This document shows, one piece after another, positions 49,326 through 63,400 of a DNA stretch of 64,000 nt. The notes beneath the pieces were generated by a model. The model made no database searches and was not told where the DNA came from. It saw nothing but the letters and a program-made list of their open reading frames with translations. Made by a program: the position numbers and the translations under genes. This stretch comes from Numida meleagris (lineage: Eukaryota; Chordata; Aves; Galliformes; Numididae): contig NC_034409.1 in NCBI RefSeq assembly GCF_002078875.1, forward strand, positions 108,176,935 through 108,240,934, in the 5' to 3' direction. Every line of letters starts with the position of its first letter. Position 1 is the first letter of the stretch.

Positions 49326-51667
49326 GCTGGAGATCTTGTTGCAGTCTTCATTCCTCTGAAAGAAGCTATTTTCATAGCTCGTGTGTTGGACATGATTCCC
49401 TGGATTGCATCACTGCTGTCCTGGGAGTGACCCGCTCAGTAGTTTGGATGCGTCCTTGTGAGTAATAATGCATGGCTCTTGTTAATGAGTCAGCTCATAT
49501 CTTTAGGATTTCTTCAGGGGTCTGCTCAGAGAAGCACACTGGAGGCTCTAGTACTGAGAAGGGTATGTGAGTGACCGTCTCTGTAATTACAAATGGGTTA
49601 TACCTAGATGCCTATTGACCTTTCAGTGCTCAGGTTATTTGTGGTCAGTTTGGCACCAGAACGCTAACAATAGCCGCAAAACAGTTTAATTTGGGTAACA
49701 AATAATATAGCGGAAGGGGATACTGACAGAAGTAAATAAATAAATAAATAAACCACCGTCAAAATCAACCCCTACTCATTTGGAATGCGTTTTTCTGGGC
49801 AAACTTTCCTTTCCACGCTTATTCATGACTTCAGTCCGGTTTGAAAAAGGGATTATCCAATTCACAAAAGGTGGACAAATGATCTGAGAAAGAATTGTCA
49901 CGTGAGCTTAAGCGGTTCTAATCCCGGAAATAAGAATAGGTTTATTATGCTCTTCTTTCTCCCACAGCTGTACTTCTCTTAAGCAAACTCTTTGCTTTGG
50001 CGATGGTGCATGTTTTTTTGCTTTGTTATGTTATGAAATAACCAGAGAGGATATACAGCATTTGATTTCTCTCTTTCTACATTTTTTCATGTTTCTGTTC
50101 CTTTGCTTTGGGAAACTTTATGAAGATAAACTGTCATTTAGCAGTAAAAGGGGAGCTGGCAACAGTGAGATAGGTTTTGGTTTTTTTTTTTTTAATGATG
50201 AATGTTATATGTTTAAGAAGAGAGGATTTTTGAATAACAGCTAGCTATTTCCTTGTTTTGCATTTTCTTAAGAAGACTTGTACGAAACCACTGCTGAATG
50301 GGAAGCATTTCATTTAAAAACAGTTGAAAGCTGGGTAGAACCATTAGGTGAATTTGCTCAGGTAAAAGCCTTGCGAGAAGTTTGCTTTAAAATTCTATAA
50401 ATTTAACCTGCAGTCTTGCTGGCTTCCACTGTGCAGTAGTGATGCAGTGCAAGGTCTTCAAAGGTAAACGTGCTAGGGTCAGTCTGAGGTTGATGTAATT
50501 GAGGCGCATATACTTCTCACTTGAAAAGGCCTACAATGTTTTGAAAATCTATACTTCTACTTTGCGGCAGGTTGCAGACTCAAGTGATTCGTACCACATG
50601 CAATCAATAATAACCTGCCACCGACCAAACTTATTCATACGATGTGTGTGTGCCCTGAGCTATTGCCAGTTTAGTTTCATGCTGTGGAGGCCCTTGCTGT
50701 GTATTGCTTATTCTGAGCTGACAGAGCTATCTATATGTAGTTAATGCCTGTTGGAAAAACACTTGGAAAGTACGTCTGAGTGATGAGGTACACCTATCTT
50801 ACAGGTAGGGAATATCTGGAAGGAAGATTGAGTCCTTTGAGTTCAGAGAAGAGGGAAATTTCAGGTTTATAGAGAGAGGTAGGTGTTCAATTAGTTTCTT
50901 TCCTCCACTACTCCAAGTTTTCCTGTTACAATATGTTAGAAGATCTGCCATAACTCAAACATCTAACATAACTGTGGGTGGATAACTGGTATGTTTCTAG
51001 AGCAGGAAATTGAAATACTGCAAGTTTCAAAATATAATTCATTTTCCCATTTTTGACAATATAAGATCCTGTCTTAATTCATTTTCTTTCTTTATAAATT
51101 AAAGTGTACTACAATTGGGTGTAGCTTCTGTAACAGTCTGCTTTTCCTGTCTATTGGAAGTATCTCTTCCCACACAAATAAACCATGCCTTTGATGATCA
51201 GGAGCATGAGGATATTGGAGTAGATGCGTTGGAGGTGGTGGGACAGGAGTCATTGAGCCAAGAAGGCGATGGCTATAAGGAAAAAGAATAAGGAAGAGAG
51301 AAGTAATCTTTTGTTGCCTGAATATTGCACGAGATGCTGTTGTTGCTGCTGACTTAAGATTGGGGTGGTGGTTTGGCTTTGCTTTTAACAGTTAATCCAG
51401 AAAGTTTCCTTAGGTTATGTTGCATGGGGCCTGGGGATTTAGGCTTTTAGAAATACCTCAAGCTGGTGGTTTTAAAACGTGAGTCTAAGATGTTGCATCT
51501 AAATAGAATGACAAAGGGATTATGCTTAGGTATGCTGTATGTACACTCCTAACCCTGAGGTTAATGGGTAGTGTGACAGGCATGTTGCAGTGCTCATCAA
51601 GCTCAGGTTCATAAAGCAGCATTGCCAGTAGGCTTTATTTTCTGGTAATGCTTCATCAGAAATCATG

Positions 51668-51668
<1 letters not shown>
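49326..51668. other. gene-free stretch
   Basis: No gene is recognised. It contains an (AAAT)n microsatellite near 49732-49752 and a short T run near 50170-50192. Confidence 0.5.
49732..49752. repeat. (AAAT)n microsatellite
   Basis: About five tandem tetranucleotide units (taaataaataaataaataa) occur after 'acagaag'. Confidence 0.9.

Positions 51669-51707
<39 letters not shown>
51669..51707. repeat. 39-base T homopolymer
   Basis: An uninterrupted run of 39 T, the longest homopolymer in the window. No retroelement body adjoins it on either side, so it is not an obvious retroposon tail. Its length may be inaccurate because sequencing of such runs is error-prone. Confidence 0.9.
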
Positions 51708-54700
51708 CTCAGAGAGACATAAAGGAATAAATATAGAACAACTCAGGTGCTAAAAATATCCACATCCATTGACGTCTACACTTTTTTTTCCTTTAAAAGA
51801 GACCTTTTGGATATTTAGCAAGATGCTTCACATCAGAATCATTTTGGCTGCAGTGGTTTTCAAGGAGAGACAAGTCAGCTGACCTTAGAAAATAGCTTAT
51901 CTTGGTTTGATTTGAGAGTGCAGCGCGGGAATAGAGCAGATGCTGAGCAAGAGAGTTGAGGTGGGCAATGGTGTGAGAAGCTGGCTTAATTACTGCAGCT
52001 GTAGAAGATGGGCATTTGCAATCTCAGAGATTAGAAGGCTGCACAGCTCTTGTGTTTCTGGAAAAAAAAAGACAATAAGTACCTCCTTCAAACTCCAGGA
52101 TCTATAAAAGGTCTCACTGCAAAGAGAGTCCCTTGATAGGAATGCTGCTTGCACTGAATGGCTTCAGTTAACAGTTTGAGATAGAGAAACTCTGGCCTCT
52201 TTTTTTTTTTTGTGTGAGATGAGGGGATGAATAATAATCCAAAAGATCTCTAATCTTAGAAACTGAGATATTCAGAGCAGAAGAGTGACACACTTGAGAT
52301 AGATTTTGAAGTAATTTTCAGTTTGCAGATGATCTCCCATAGACACGATTCCTTGGACGTAGCTAGCCATTACGTTCTGAATAGCCTTTTGAGATCTGTG
52401 TTGTGAGAACAAGCTGGTGTATTGGTTAATACATTAGTTTTAATCTCAGATTAATTTGAGATTAGAGTATTGTTTCAGTGGCCTACCAGGTAGGACACGT
52501 TCTTTTATTTACGAAAAGTGCATACCTTTCAGTATCTGGAAATGCTGAGACTTAGCCAAAGCAGGTGTGTGCTGCTCTCAATCTGCTGCTGCCAAGAAGG
52601 GCTGTGCACTGTCTGATGCACAGGGAGGAGGGCATTGGGTCTTTCTAGCAGCTTGTAGGTGTACAGCAGCTGCTTGGCTTACAGCAGGTGGAGCTGGAGG
52701 GGGCCCGGGAGGCTCTCTTTCCTGACAGGTGTAAGCCCAGCCTGCCTGTAAACGCTTCTCACAATTGCTCCCCACCCACATCTTTATTCACGATGTGATT
52801 GTGTGCTACCATCTTTCCTATATGAAAATGCCTTTTATTTATTTATTTTTAAAATGTCTCCCTGGGTGCACTTTAATTCTCTTTAAAGCCAGCCTAGCAC
52901 AGGTGTGGGGAGCAGACCACCCCTTGGCAGCCTGCTGAGCATTTCAAGGCTGTAACTGCATCCCAGCCCTCAGTATCCCTTCTCCGCCATGGGGCCGTCC
53001 TCTCATCACTGCTCCTGCAGCCGCTTCTCCTCTCCAACTGAGCAGCAGGTCAGATGTAGATTGTGCTTTAGGTGTAAAAATAGCTGGCACCTGCTCCAGC
53101 CACTCTTGCCTGGGTTGAGCCAGGGCCCTGCTGCTGCTGGTGCCAACTTTTGGGCTGGATATAGCAGCGAGGGCTCTGGGCAGGCTTCTTCCACCTGCTG
53201 CAGGTGGGGCAGCCCCAGACCCTGGCAGGGCCCTGGAGTACGGGTGTATTTAACTGTCCTTCGTTTGCACTATTGAATGAGATATGGCAGCATCGTGCTT
53301 AGTTCCACCACTGCCTTTTCAGATCTTATCTGTGGAAGTTCAGAAATTTAAAGCTTTCTTTAAAAGGCTTTTGGGCAGAGAGTAGATTGCTAATTAGGTC
53401 TGCCAGTGCTTTATAATAGATTTTATTTCTAAAATGCTGTTTGTGTTCATTAAAGTTCTTAACCAGATTGCTGTTCTATATCCTTTTAATATCACTTGTG
53501 TTTGAAGCGTGAATAGTGAATAAACAGAAGTATGTGTAGTTAGTTTGACCTAGGCAGGAGGAGTTGAACAGCAGCTAAGGACGATGCACCAGCTGCCACT
53601 AGCTGCCACTCAGGGTTGTGCCCAGGGCCGGGATGTGACTGACTCCTGCCAGCAGGTTGCTGGTGCTGATACCATGGGTGCTTTCCAAATGCTTCAAAGC
53701 TTGAAGGGTCTGCAGAGTGGAGGCAGAAGATCACGTGGGAAACAGTAAGGCGGATGAGGAATGGTATTTGAGAGTATTTATAGCCAAGCCAGCTTGACTC
53801 ATGACCCTAGTGGCAGTCCCTTGTAAAAAGGGACTTAGTTTGGAGAGGGAAGTGGCATCTGTAGGAGTGAGCTCAAGGAGATGTTTGCCTCTAAGGGGCC
53901 TGAGAGGCTGCATGGTTGGTCTCTGAATTACTTAGCCTTGCTGTGACTCATTTTCCTGTTTCACAGATGGGGAAAATAGACTTCCCTGCACTGCAGAGAA
54001 ATAGCAGGGCTCTGTGTGTCAGCACTGGGGAGGGCGACCTTCAGGGGATGCACAGCTGTGGATGGGACTGGCTGGCATCCCATGTAGCCCATGGGTCCGC
54101 AGATCCCACTGATCCATCCCATCCAAAGAGGGCAGCCTCTGGCTTCCCAGTGGAAGACTTCCCTGTACGGATAAGGGTTTTTGCTAGCCTTGTTGAAGTG
54201 GTGACTGACGCAGAGGGTGGCTGTCTGGCGTGTGGGACAGCCAGCAGAGCCCAGTCAGGGCAGCCAGCTGGGCCAGGGTATGTTGCGCATGCCAAACTGG
54301 CTGGGAGATTTATTCCCAATGAGAATGATGCTTCATGCACTCACTCTCTTTTTAGAACTGCTAGAAACTGGAGGCCTATAAAGATATTTCTGCCAAATAC
54401 TAACTGGAAGTCTCAAATCCCAGGAGATGACGCGTTCATATTAACTTTATCAGTGAATTCATAAGAAAACAGTTAATTTGGAATACCTGGAAAGTCTGCG
54501 TGTGGAAGATCAGAGCAGAAAAATTAGCGATCAATTTCTTCTCATTAGTGAATAACTATGAAGAATTGTGTTCTGGGAATACTTTTTTTTTTTTCCAGAC
54601 TGAAGGCCGTTAAAAGATCTACAGCACTAAAATCTGCCTACAAATCCACTGCACACCAAAGAAAACGGAGTAATGGGAGAAAGGCTTGCACAACCTCAGC

Positions 54701-57700
54701 AACGAGCTGGAGGTTTTGCCCTGAAGGCAGTACTGGCACCCTCGGTCCCAAAGTTTGAGGCAGTGCATAACATGAATGCAGAAGTGCAGCGTTATGGAAG
54801 GAAGGTGCCATTGGGAAGGTCAATCAGGGGAATCCTGCAGAGGGTTTTTACAACCTTTTTTTCTTTTTTTTTAAGGACTTGAAAGATGAAAAGAGCAGGG
54901 AAATTAAGAAATAAAAGGTTATTCCTCACCCTACAGGTCAGTTGCTACAGTATTTAGGTCCTGAATACAACGTTTAACTATCTGTGTTTCTGTGAAGGCA
55001 GTTCTTTATGTAGCTCTGTATTAGGCAGAGTTGTGTTACCATATTTTTCACCATGAGCATATTCTAAACAAAAGAATATTCCAATATTTAAGAGGAAATG
55101 GAGTTACACTGAACATGACAGACTTGTATATTGCTGTAGGAAAAACTTGTGCCTGCAATTAAATATCCATTTCCTTTACAAAATATAATTTAGGTCTTCT
55201 TTCACAGTCTATTGCTTACCAGAATCCAGTTTGGGAAATTCTTTTATGAAGCATGGATGAGCTTGTATCCACGTTTGGAATGTATTCACAATGTATTTTT
55301 CATTAATAAACCCAACTAAAAGCCTTGCATACCAAGCACTCCCAAACAGAGGGAAATACAGACACCTAGCCTGAGCCTACTCAAATTCCTCTCATATATC
55401 CTCTCTTTTGTGCTGTCTTTTTTCTTGGCCTTCAGTCAACGTTTATTCAGTGCAAAACCTCAGGCATAACTGATCTCTAAGAAACTGCAGATAAATTATT
55501 AGATTTCTTGGGAATATGTTTTTCTTGACTATAACTGGGCTAAAATTTTTGCAGTGTAGTTCATACTTACCGTAATTTGAATATGTTCTGCCATAGTTCT
55601 TTAGGGCAGCTGCGTCTTTCCCAGCTTGCCTAATACTGTATGACCATAGTTTCCTTTTATGTATGCCATATATTACATTTGAAGCTAGGAGTGAAACAAA
55701 AGTTTTCCCACTAAACACTGTAGTATCTCACGGACATCTGATTTAACTTGCTGAGGACTTGCCCTGTTTCTGTTGCTAGGATGTCTCAGGTATCGGAAGT
55801 CTTACAGCCTCTTTAATCAAGAATAATTCAGCCTCTTCAGCTTCGACCAGAACTGTCTCGCAAATCTTGCTGCTTTGATGTCTGCCATCGCTTGCTCCTC
55901 CAGATGTTACTGGCTATTGGCGCTGCAGAAGGGATCGTGTGCATATCCTTCAATCCCAGCAATTCACAGGAAACTCCAACATAATTTTTCAGCTACCTTA
56001 AACAAAAAATAAATAACACTCGAACATAAAGAAGACATTACAGGAATGCACGTTCATCGGAGGTTTTAAACTAAGGCATTGAGTTGTGAACTGGGGCAGC
56101 AAAGGCTCAGAGGCATGTTCCCATTTGGAAGCAGTAAGCCCCAGCAGAAGGCTAGAGCACACAAGAGAGGGCAGTAATGTTTTAGCTGCCACATTTGGAT
56201 CTGTTGGAGGATGTTTAACTATCAGAGCTCTGTCTCCACAGGAAGATCAAGATTAGACATAACTGCTGCCCAAGCTCATTCAAGATAAGTGAACATAGAG
56301 GCTGAACGAGCCAGGAGGCCACAGATAAATGTATCTGCTTCATTTTTGCTTATCTATTCCCCATCTTACAAAGAAGCTCAAAGCTGTAGGGTTTGGTTGC
56401 AAGTTGCACTGGAAAATTAAATCCTTCGTTTGCTGCAGAAGCCTGATTTCCATCTTGAAAAGGGAGAGCATCTGTTGTCGGTCCTTCTAGGTCAGTAGTC
56501 TGTCTGACTTATAATGGATGCCTTGTAGAAGGATTTACGGTCAACAGGATTGGTATTTTCTCTGTAATGTCCTCCTGATTTCCAGTTCTCTAATTTCTCC
56601 TCTCTTCCCAGCCTTGTTAAACCACCTGGTAACAGCCTTAGCAAGAAGGTTTACAGATCAGTTATGCATTGGAAACGACAATGTTTCTAACAGTGTGTTT
56701 TAAACCCCTTGTACCTTTCTTGATATTGCCTTATTTTTTTTACTGTGACTGAAGACTTCCTTTTCTGAAAGCAGCTTCAGAGTCTATAATTTCTAATTAT
56801 TATTAGGGAAGCAGTTAGTTCTTAGGGGCATTCTTCCTAAGAGATGATGGTCACAATAGTAGGATGGTGGCAGGAAGAAGTTTCCTGAAGCTCTTCAACT
56901 GATATCTGAATGGTCATGAAGTGCAGCCCTTGTGGGACGATGCTGAAGACAAAAGTGGGTGCATTCAACTCTGTGTCCTCTATATCTTGAATGTTGGAGC
57001 ACTGAGAATATTTTCAAAGCCTGAGATATCAAAGCCGCTAATGGAGATGTGGTTTGGGGGGTTACCATATTGCATTCAATGCAAGAGAAACTGCATAAGC
57101 ATTTAAGTACACGCACATGTATATTTAATTGAAAGAGGTTCTTTCTGAAATGGAGAAATGCATGTACTTGAATGCAACTTTTTTGTGCTCAGTGTACTGT
57201 ATAAATGCGTTTGATGAATCTTGGCAGACATCCAAGCAGTAATTTGATGTATTTCCAGTTTCCAGTTCATGGTTATACTAAAATAAAGAAAGAAAGAAAT
57301 AAGTGGGAGAAGATAAGGATCCTAAATGGAAAGTTTTTCTTTTCTCTTACTTGGGGGCTCAAGTATTCGTGCAGGCACCAGTACAGCAGAAAGTGTCAGA
57401 CCAAACATGCTTTCAAATCCCGCTCTCTTGCATAACATTGCCTTGCTTCAATATTGAACCAGATATTTTTCTCCTACCAGTTGCAGTGTTACATTATGGG
57501 AACTTTGACCTCAGTATTAGCAGTTTTAGTAAAATGTCTGCATGAGAGGAGCTGCACACTGTGAAAAGGCAAAGATCCCTCTGAAATGCCATGAAGGCAG
57601 TGTTCAAGAATCACTTTGAAAGCAGGACACTTACTTGTTCCAAGGAGCAGCTTGGCTCGAGCAATGCAATTTGTTGGACCGTAGCATGCCTTATTGCATT

Positions 57701-59063
57701 GGTTCTGCTGATTGCTGTACTGGGGGATGCTGGGAAGCAGGACTTGAGTATTTTTAAGTGGAACTTTTATAATGCACACTTTATGTTACTGTACTTGGCA
57801 CGTGAAGGTTTGAATGCAAATAATTTTGCTAAAATTACTCTTTTAAATTAAGCGATATTTGTTTGCCTTTTTGGCTTGCAAGGAAGATGAGCTGAGCTAT
57901 TTACAGTCTCTCCTATAAATCAGCTTTATTTATTTCTTTTTCTTCTGTAAGCCACACACTGTACCACTTACCCCACTAGCACTGAGAACCAGATGCTTTT
58001 GGTGATGGTTTTGTTTTGTAGATCCTTCAATGAATGTTTAGATACGGTAGCCCAAAAATAGTGTGAACTGTAAAGAACAGCTGTTGTATTGTAGTGCCCT
58101 TCTCACAAATATCACAGGGGACTCCTTAAGCACATGGGTTTGTTGTTCTGAAAGCTTCACCCAAAGCATTGCTGTTCAGTTTGGTTCCTTCTGAAACTCA
58201 CTCCTGGTCAGCTGATACCTTTCTGTTCTTGTATCAGCAGCCTTACTGTCTCAGATAGCTTATTCCCCTTCCTGACGTTTATCTTTATTGTCTTACAGGG
58301 GCAAGTACATCTACTGTAAACCATTTAGTTCGGGTTGCGCATGCAGGTCACCTCGCATACTCTGTGTGGAAGCCCTCTGTCAGACTCTCTTGTTTCTAAG
58401 CTTCCTTTTTGAACACAGGTGGCCTTTCTTGTGCAATATTCCAAACAGGATTTTAGCAGGGTTTCCTGTGTATTTCCATGTACTTTCTGTCTCTCTTGGA
58501 AATGTTTCTCTGGATATATCCCAGGATTGCGTGTGCACTTTGCCCAGCTGCATCTCAGTGGTGACATGCAGCCTTTTTGTGCTAGGATCAGCTAGTGCAT
58601 CCAGGCCCTTCTGCTCCTGGCACTCACCAGCTTCCAGCATCTGGTTGGCCTGCTTGCTTTACGTGTGGGGTTGTGCACTGTGTATTAGCTACTCTCCACC
58701 CTGCTTGTGTGACTCCAGCCTTTAAGATTGTGGCACCTGTTGTATGACAACTCAATTCACATTTTTATGGAAATTGCTTTCCAACTTTGTCATCGTCTGC
58801 TGTCGTTCTTTATGTAAGCCATAATTTGGTGAAAATGAACCAGAAAACTGATACTGGTTTTTTTTTTTTTTTTGTGTAGTGTGTTCATTAGTAACTCCCA
58901 GAAAGTCTGCAGCTTTTTCTTTCCACACCATTCTGTCACCATCTCTGTTGGGTGGGATCCTTATGATGTCACAGCTGCAAGTGACAAGTCTTCAACTTGT
59001 CTACTTCATGCAACACCACTTGGAAAACTATTACTTAATGTCTTCTGGAAGTCCAGATAGCTG
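51708..59063. other. long gene-free stretch
   Basis: About 7.4 kb with no recognised gene or mobile element. GC-richer patches occur at 52560-53240 and 53560-54300, the latter carrying a 182-codon + frame (53916-54464) without homology. A short tandem duplication (agctgccact twice) lies near 53590-53610. A T-run plus CCAG acceptor-like site lies at 54583-54598. Confidence 0.5.
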
Positions 59064-59290
59064 AGAATCAATCAGAGAATGGCATAAATTGGAAGGGAGC
59101 TCACAGCCCACCCAGCCCCAATCCCTGCCGTGGGCAGGGCTGCCCCCCACCAGCTCAGGCCGCCCAGGGCCCCATCCAACCTGGCCCTGAGCACCTCCAG
59201 GGATGGGGCACCACAGCTTCTCTGAGCAGCCTGTGCCAGCACCTCACCGCCCTCTGGGGAAGGATTTCTTCCAAACATCTAATGTTAATT
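59064..59290 (-). mobile_element. CR1 LINE 3' fragment
   Basis: Minus-oriented CR1: 'gaatcaatcagagaatggca', 'cagccccaatccctgccgtg', 'gatggggcaccacagcttct' and 'cctgtgccagcacctcaccg'. It is closely similar to the copy at 4827-5150 and so of the same subfamily. Confidence 0.92.
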
Positions 59291-59653
59291 TACTTATGTT
59301 TATTTTCAGTAACCTCCCTTCAGTAAACCTGTCATGTCCTGGTCTCTTTGTGGCTTCATGTTTTAATTTTTGTCAGAGTTTATGAAAACCTTGTGTGCTG
59401 TTGATGCCGCGTTCATGTGGCCCTTTCAATGCAGAAGGCCAAATTACATCATTACAGTACTGATTTTAAAATCTTGAAATGAATCTACGATTTCCATATT
59501 TGAAGAGAAAGAGAATTTTCTTGACTTGAAAACAGTTGAATTTGAACGTTGAGCAGTTGTGTTTTATTGGACAGCTTTCAGGAGAGAGCTGCAGAAAGTG
59601 ATGTAATCCTTTAAAATGCTTGCCTGGTCATCTGTTTGCCTTGCCTCTAACAG

Positions 59654-59790
59654 CAATGGTGGAAGATGGCACCCTTTGCTCCAAAAACCAGCAAACATAT
59701 TTTGACATAAAAGTGGCCTTGGGAACTGTGCCAGCCCAGCTGGACTGGCAGAGAGTGGTGCCATTAACTATGTACAAACCTAACTCTGAG
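59654..59790 (+). CDS. candidate + strand exon, unidentified
   Basis: A good acceptor (ctgtttgccttgcctctaacag) precedes 137 bases open in one frame, and the donor reads TCTGAG/gtagag. The translation includes MVEDGTLCSKNQQTYFDIKV and ends near LTMYKPNSE. If real it belongs to a gene running rightward from the CpG island or to a non-coding transcript. No family is recognised, so this is weak evidence only. Confidence 0.2.
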
Positions 59791-59929
59791 GTAGAGCATC
59801 ACTAGCTTGCTGAATGGCTCACTAGCAGTTGCTGGTGTGCTTCGGTGTCAACAGTGTAGTTACACAAAGTTCTCTGAAGTAGGTCAGAGTTAAGCAGTTT
59901 TTTAATGGTGTGGGGTGCAGGGTAAATAT

Positions 59930-60134
59930 TCAGGTTGGATATTAGGAAATATTTATTCTCAGAAAGAGTGGTATGGCACTGGAACAGGCTGCCCAGGGAG
60001 GTGATGGAGTCACTGTCCCTTTAGACATTCAAGCACTGAGGAACATGGTTAGCGGGCTTGGTGGGGATGGGCTGGTGGTTGGATCTAATGATTATAGAGA
60101 GCTCTTTTCCAACTTCAATGATTCTATGATTCTA
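59930..60134 (+). mobile_element. CR1 LINE 3' end
   Basis: CR1 in + orientation: 'caggttggatattaggaaat', 'ctcagaaagagtggtatggc', 'ggctgcccagggaggtgatg' and the well-kept tail 'caatgattctatgattctat'. It is 5' truncated. Confidence 0.93.
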
Positions 60135-60337
60135 TATTCACAATATGAGCCTATATGCCAGGGTGTCATTTCTGCTTCTCTCATACAGCTGTCCCAAAAC
60201 TCTGCGGGCGTCCAAACAATGGAGTTCTGGTTACTTCCAGTATCAGATGTCTGCTGGGCATTCTCTCAGATGCATGCATTTTCCTGCAGGCCCTACATCC
60301 TGATTAAAATCAGATCTGATCAAAATATTGCCTGATT

Positions 60338-60422
60338 TTTGGGTTGGTCCCGTGTGGAGCCAGGAGTTGGACTCGATGATTGTTATGGGTCCCTTCCCAC
60401 TCGCAATATACTATGATTCTAT
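60338..60422 (+). mobile_element. short CR1 3' end
   Basis: The segment reads 'gtgtggagccaggagttgga', 'ctcgatgattgttatgggtc', 'ccttcccactcgcaatatac' and 'tatgattctatg'. It belongs to the subfamily ending in an 'ATATTCTATGATTCTATG'-like tail, the same style as the 24060-24594 copy, and is distinct from its neighbour at 59930-60134. Confidence 0.9.
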
Positions 60423-63400
60423 GTCTTGAAACTTCGGTAAAAATAGTGGTGGGTTTGAGAAATGTTTTGTATTCACTTTTGTGATTACCTGAGTTGTAGG
60501 ACAGACGTTTGAATGACTTTATCACTATTATTTATTTATGAGAAAAACAGGTTTACAGTCTGTTAAATCTGATTTTATTGAGGAGTGTTCTTGTTCTGAA
60601 GTTTGATTGGTAGATTTCTACATAAACATTGCATATAGCTTGTAGGGCTTGTGAAATCAGCACGCTTTAAACAAGGCACCTCTGGGTAAAGTGCATCTCT
60701 AATTACTGAGACTAAATTATGTGGAAAGTGAGCTTGTGTCTGAAGTAAATCTTCAGTTCAGTAAATCTAAAATTAAATAATGATTAACTTAATTGCTTCA
60801 AGATCATAAAAAAACTGCTCTTAATAAAATATAGAGATTAAGTGTGTGTTTTGAGAATAGATAATTGCTTCTGCTTCATTTCCAAATAACTTCTACGAAG
60901 ATGGGGTTTTGTAGGTAGAAGAAATACCCTTTGTTATGCTTATTAGTAAAGCTAGGAAAAGTAGGTTAGTTCTTCAGTATGCAAGCCCCTTCTCATTTCT
61001 GAATAGAAGCTGCAATTTCACTACTAAATATAAATAGAGCACATTTGCTTTTAGCTTCATAGGTAAGTGCCAGCCAGACCTTCTGAAAGCAAAGGTAGCG
61101 GATACACGTGGAGCAGAGTGTCACATTAGTACATGGGAAGAGGGATGAAGTAATTTTTTGGTTTTATTTTTCTCTTTGCCTAAAGAAAAGAGAAAGACAG
61201 TTAACCTTTATAGGGAGAGTTTGAGCTAAAGAATTTGTGAGCAGGGTTAGCAGCTCTGTTATTTGCATTGTACTTTGCTTCTAAACAAAATATTTTTACC
61301 ATCATTCATTGAAGAATATCTTTTTTTGCTTATAGGCAAATGAGAAAGCAAATCTCTTGAAACATAAGCAGTGGTACTTTCCTGGAGGGAGGAGATGGGA
61401 ATTCTCCTGTTACTCTGAGTGTTGCCAGGTGCCAGAAGTGGTCCACAGTGGTGGTGGTAAGAAAGAAATCTTCCCCCACGTTTCTGTATTTGTGTTTTGT
61501 CTGTAGCAGTAAGATGCTTTTAGAAAAAAGGGGGGTGCACATCCTGTTTTTCTCACAGATCTCTATGAATTGCCAGGTGAGGTGTCAAACATCTCCCACT
61601 CCTTGAATTTAGTTTAGGGAAACCTGCGCTTCAGCTCGGTGCATGTTGTAGTGTTCACTTGTGTGCTTTTATGAATGCCGTACCTGTTGGTAGTAACTGC
61701 AGCAAAGACTTAACCACGGATAAACCCTTCTGGAGGCGACTCCTTAAATGCTAAATTATCTCCTCCCTCCTGAAACGTACTTGGAACTGTGGCCTTAATG
61801 TGCTTTGAAGTGCCTCTTACAGAGTTCTTAGAAATCTCTTGACAGCTGAAGTCTGTCTGAAGTCATCTTAGACTGGGCTGCCTTTAAGCCAAGCAGCCTT
61901 TAAATTTTATCTGCTAGCCAGATATGGAAATGCTCAGTTACAGCAACAGATTTTCTTCTTTTTGCCCTTTTTAAAATTTTTTTTTTCAGTCTCTCCCCCA
62001 TAAAACGTGCTGCCAAAAAGTGATGCCCACTGATGAGATCCCACTGACACAGTGACAGGATGGAGATTTCCAGGACAAGATTTTAAAAACGGAGTGGCTA
62101 GTGTCAGATGTTGACATTTTAATGATTATCCCTGTGATACTCTGCCCCCTTCATGGGCTATTAGTGGCTTTTTTTATATAGGAAAGTAATTTAACTCTGG
62201 TGATTTTGCAAACACACGGTGTTGCTTTAGTATTTTATAGCCTTTCAAGGTCTATTATAGGACAACTCATCTCCCACAAAACTTCCATTTCTGTGAGATT
62301 CCCTTCAAAGCTCAGTCTCACAAAGCAATGCATACTGTATCAGCCACAGTCTGTATTCAGGACATGTGTTCTGACTCTATGCAAAGGTATACCCCATTTG
62401 AAGTTGCTTTTTTATCCTGCTATAAAGAGCACTAAAACATTTATCCCAGATCATATTGGATGGGCAAATAACCGCTTCTGCAAGCCCCACATATTCTTGA
62501 ATCAAAATTTAGCACAAACGCACACAATTAGCCATTTTAACTGAGTCCAGTTAATGTTGGCCATCTGCAGCTTTGGTGGCTGAGGGTCACAGATGAAAAC
62601 AGACCTATTACACTGTGATGGTGACCAGCTACTTTCAAAGCTCGTTCAGCAGAGTGTTTTTTCTTGCGCTTGTTGCTGCGTGAAAGCAATGCCACAGAAA
62701 TGCATCAAAGCCTGTTTTTATCTGCTTGCTGCTTTGTAGCTTATTTTTCAGTTTTTATGGCTGCAATTTTTGCCTTTTTCTTTTTGTTTAAGGCCATCAA
62801 TGTGTTAGTGAGAAGCTAAAATATTTTGCAAAGACAAGATTGTATGAACTGTGCACAGCTGGTGAATTTTTAAGCTCTATTTCTCTTTGGAGAAGAGAGC
62901 ATTTGGGCTTCTCATACCCAGCCCTGCAGACTGAATCCTGGCGTCTATGTCCTCCATAGTGTGTGCCTGACCCTTTTATCTCAGCATGGAAGATTCACTT
63001 GGAAATGAAATGTCCTGAGTGAGGCGGATGGCCATGCTGGAAGCTGCACAGGTTGAATAATCCCCTGAGTAATTCCTTCAGCCTTCACCTTCTTGATTGT
63101 TCAGATAAATCCTGAGTGGGTCGATAGATATTAATATGGATTAGAGAAATTTTACTGAGAGCTTTTCAGTGTCCCAGTGGACACTTCTGACGCGGAACAA
63201 ATCTCCATTTCATGAACCAGAGCACAACTGGTACCAATGGGCACACAGTCGAGGAAGTGAGGGAATAAAGCATGGGGAGACTGAATTATGCGAGCACTTC
63301 TCCTAATGGCTGCCCTTTCTTCCTGGGGCTTCTGCATAAGCAGAGGCCCTATAGGTATCACCTGCTGGTTTTGTCCTTACAGTGCATCCTAGGGGAATAT

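Noticed and set aside
53916..54464. A 182-codon + strand open frame in a GC-richer patch
   Set aside because: GC-rich sequence has fewer stops. The minus strand is also open over 54041-54340, which argues for composition rather than coding.
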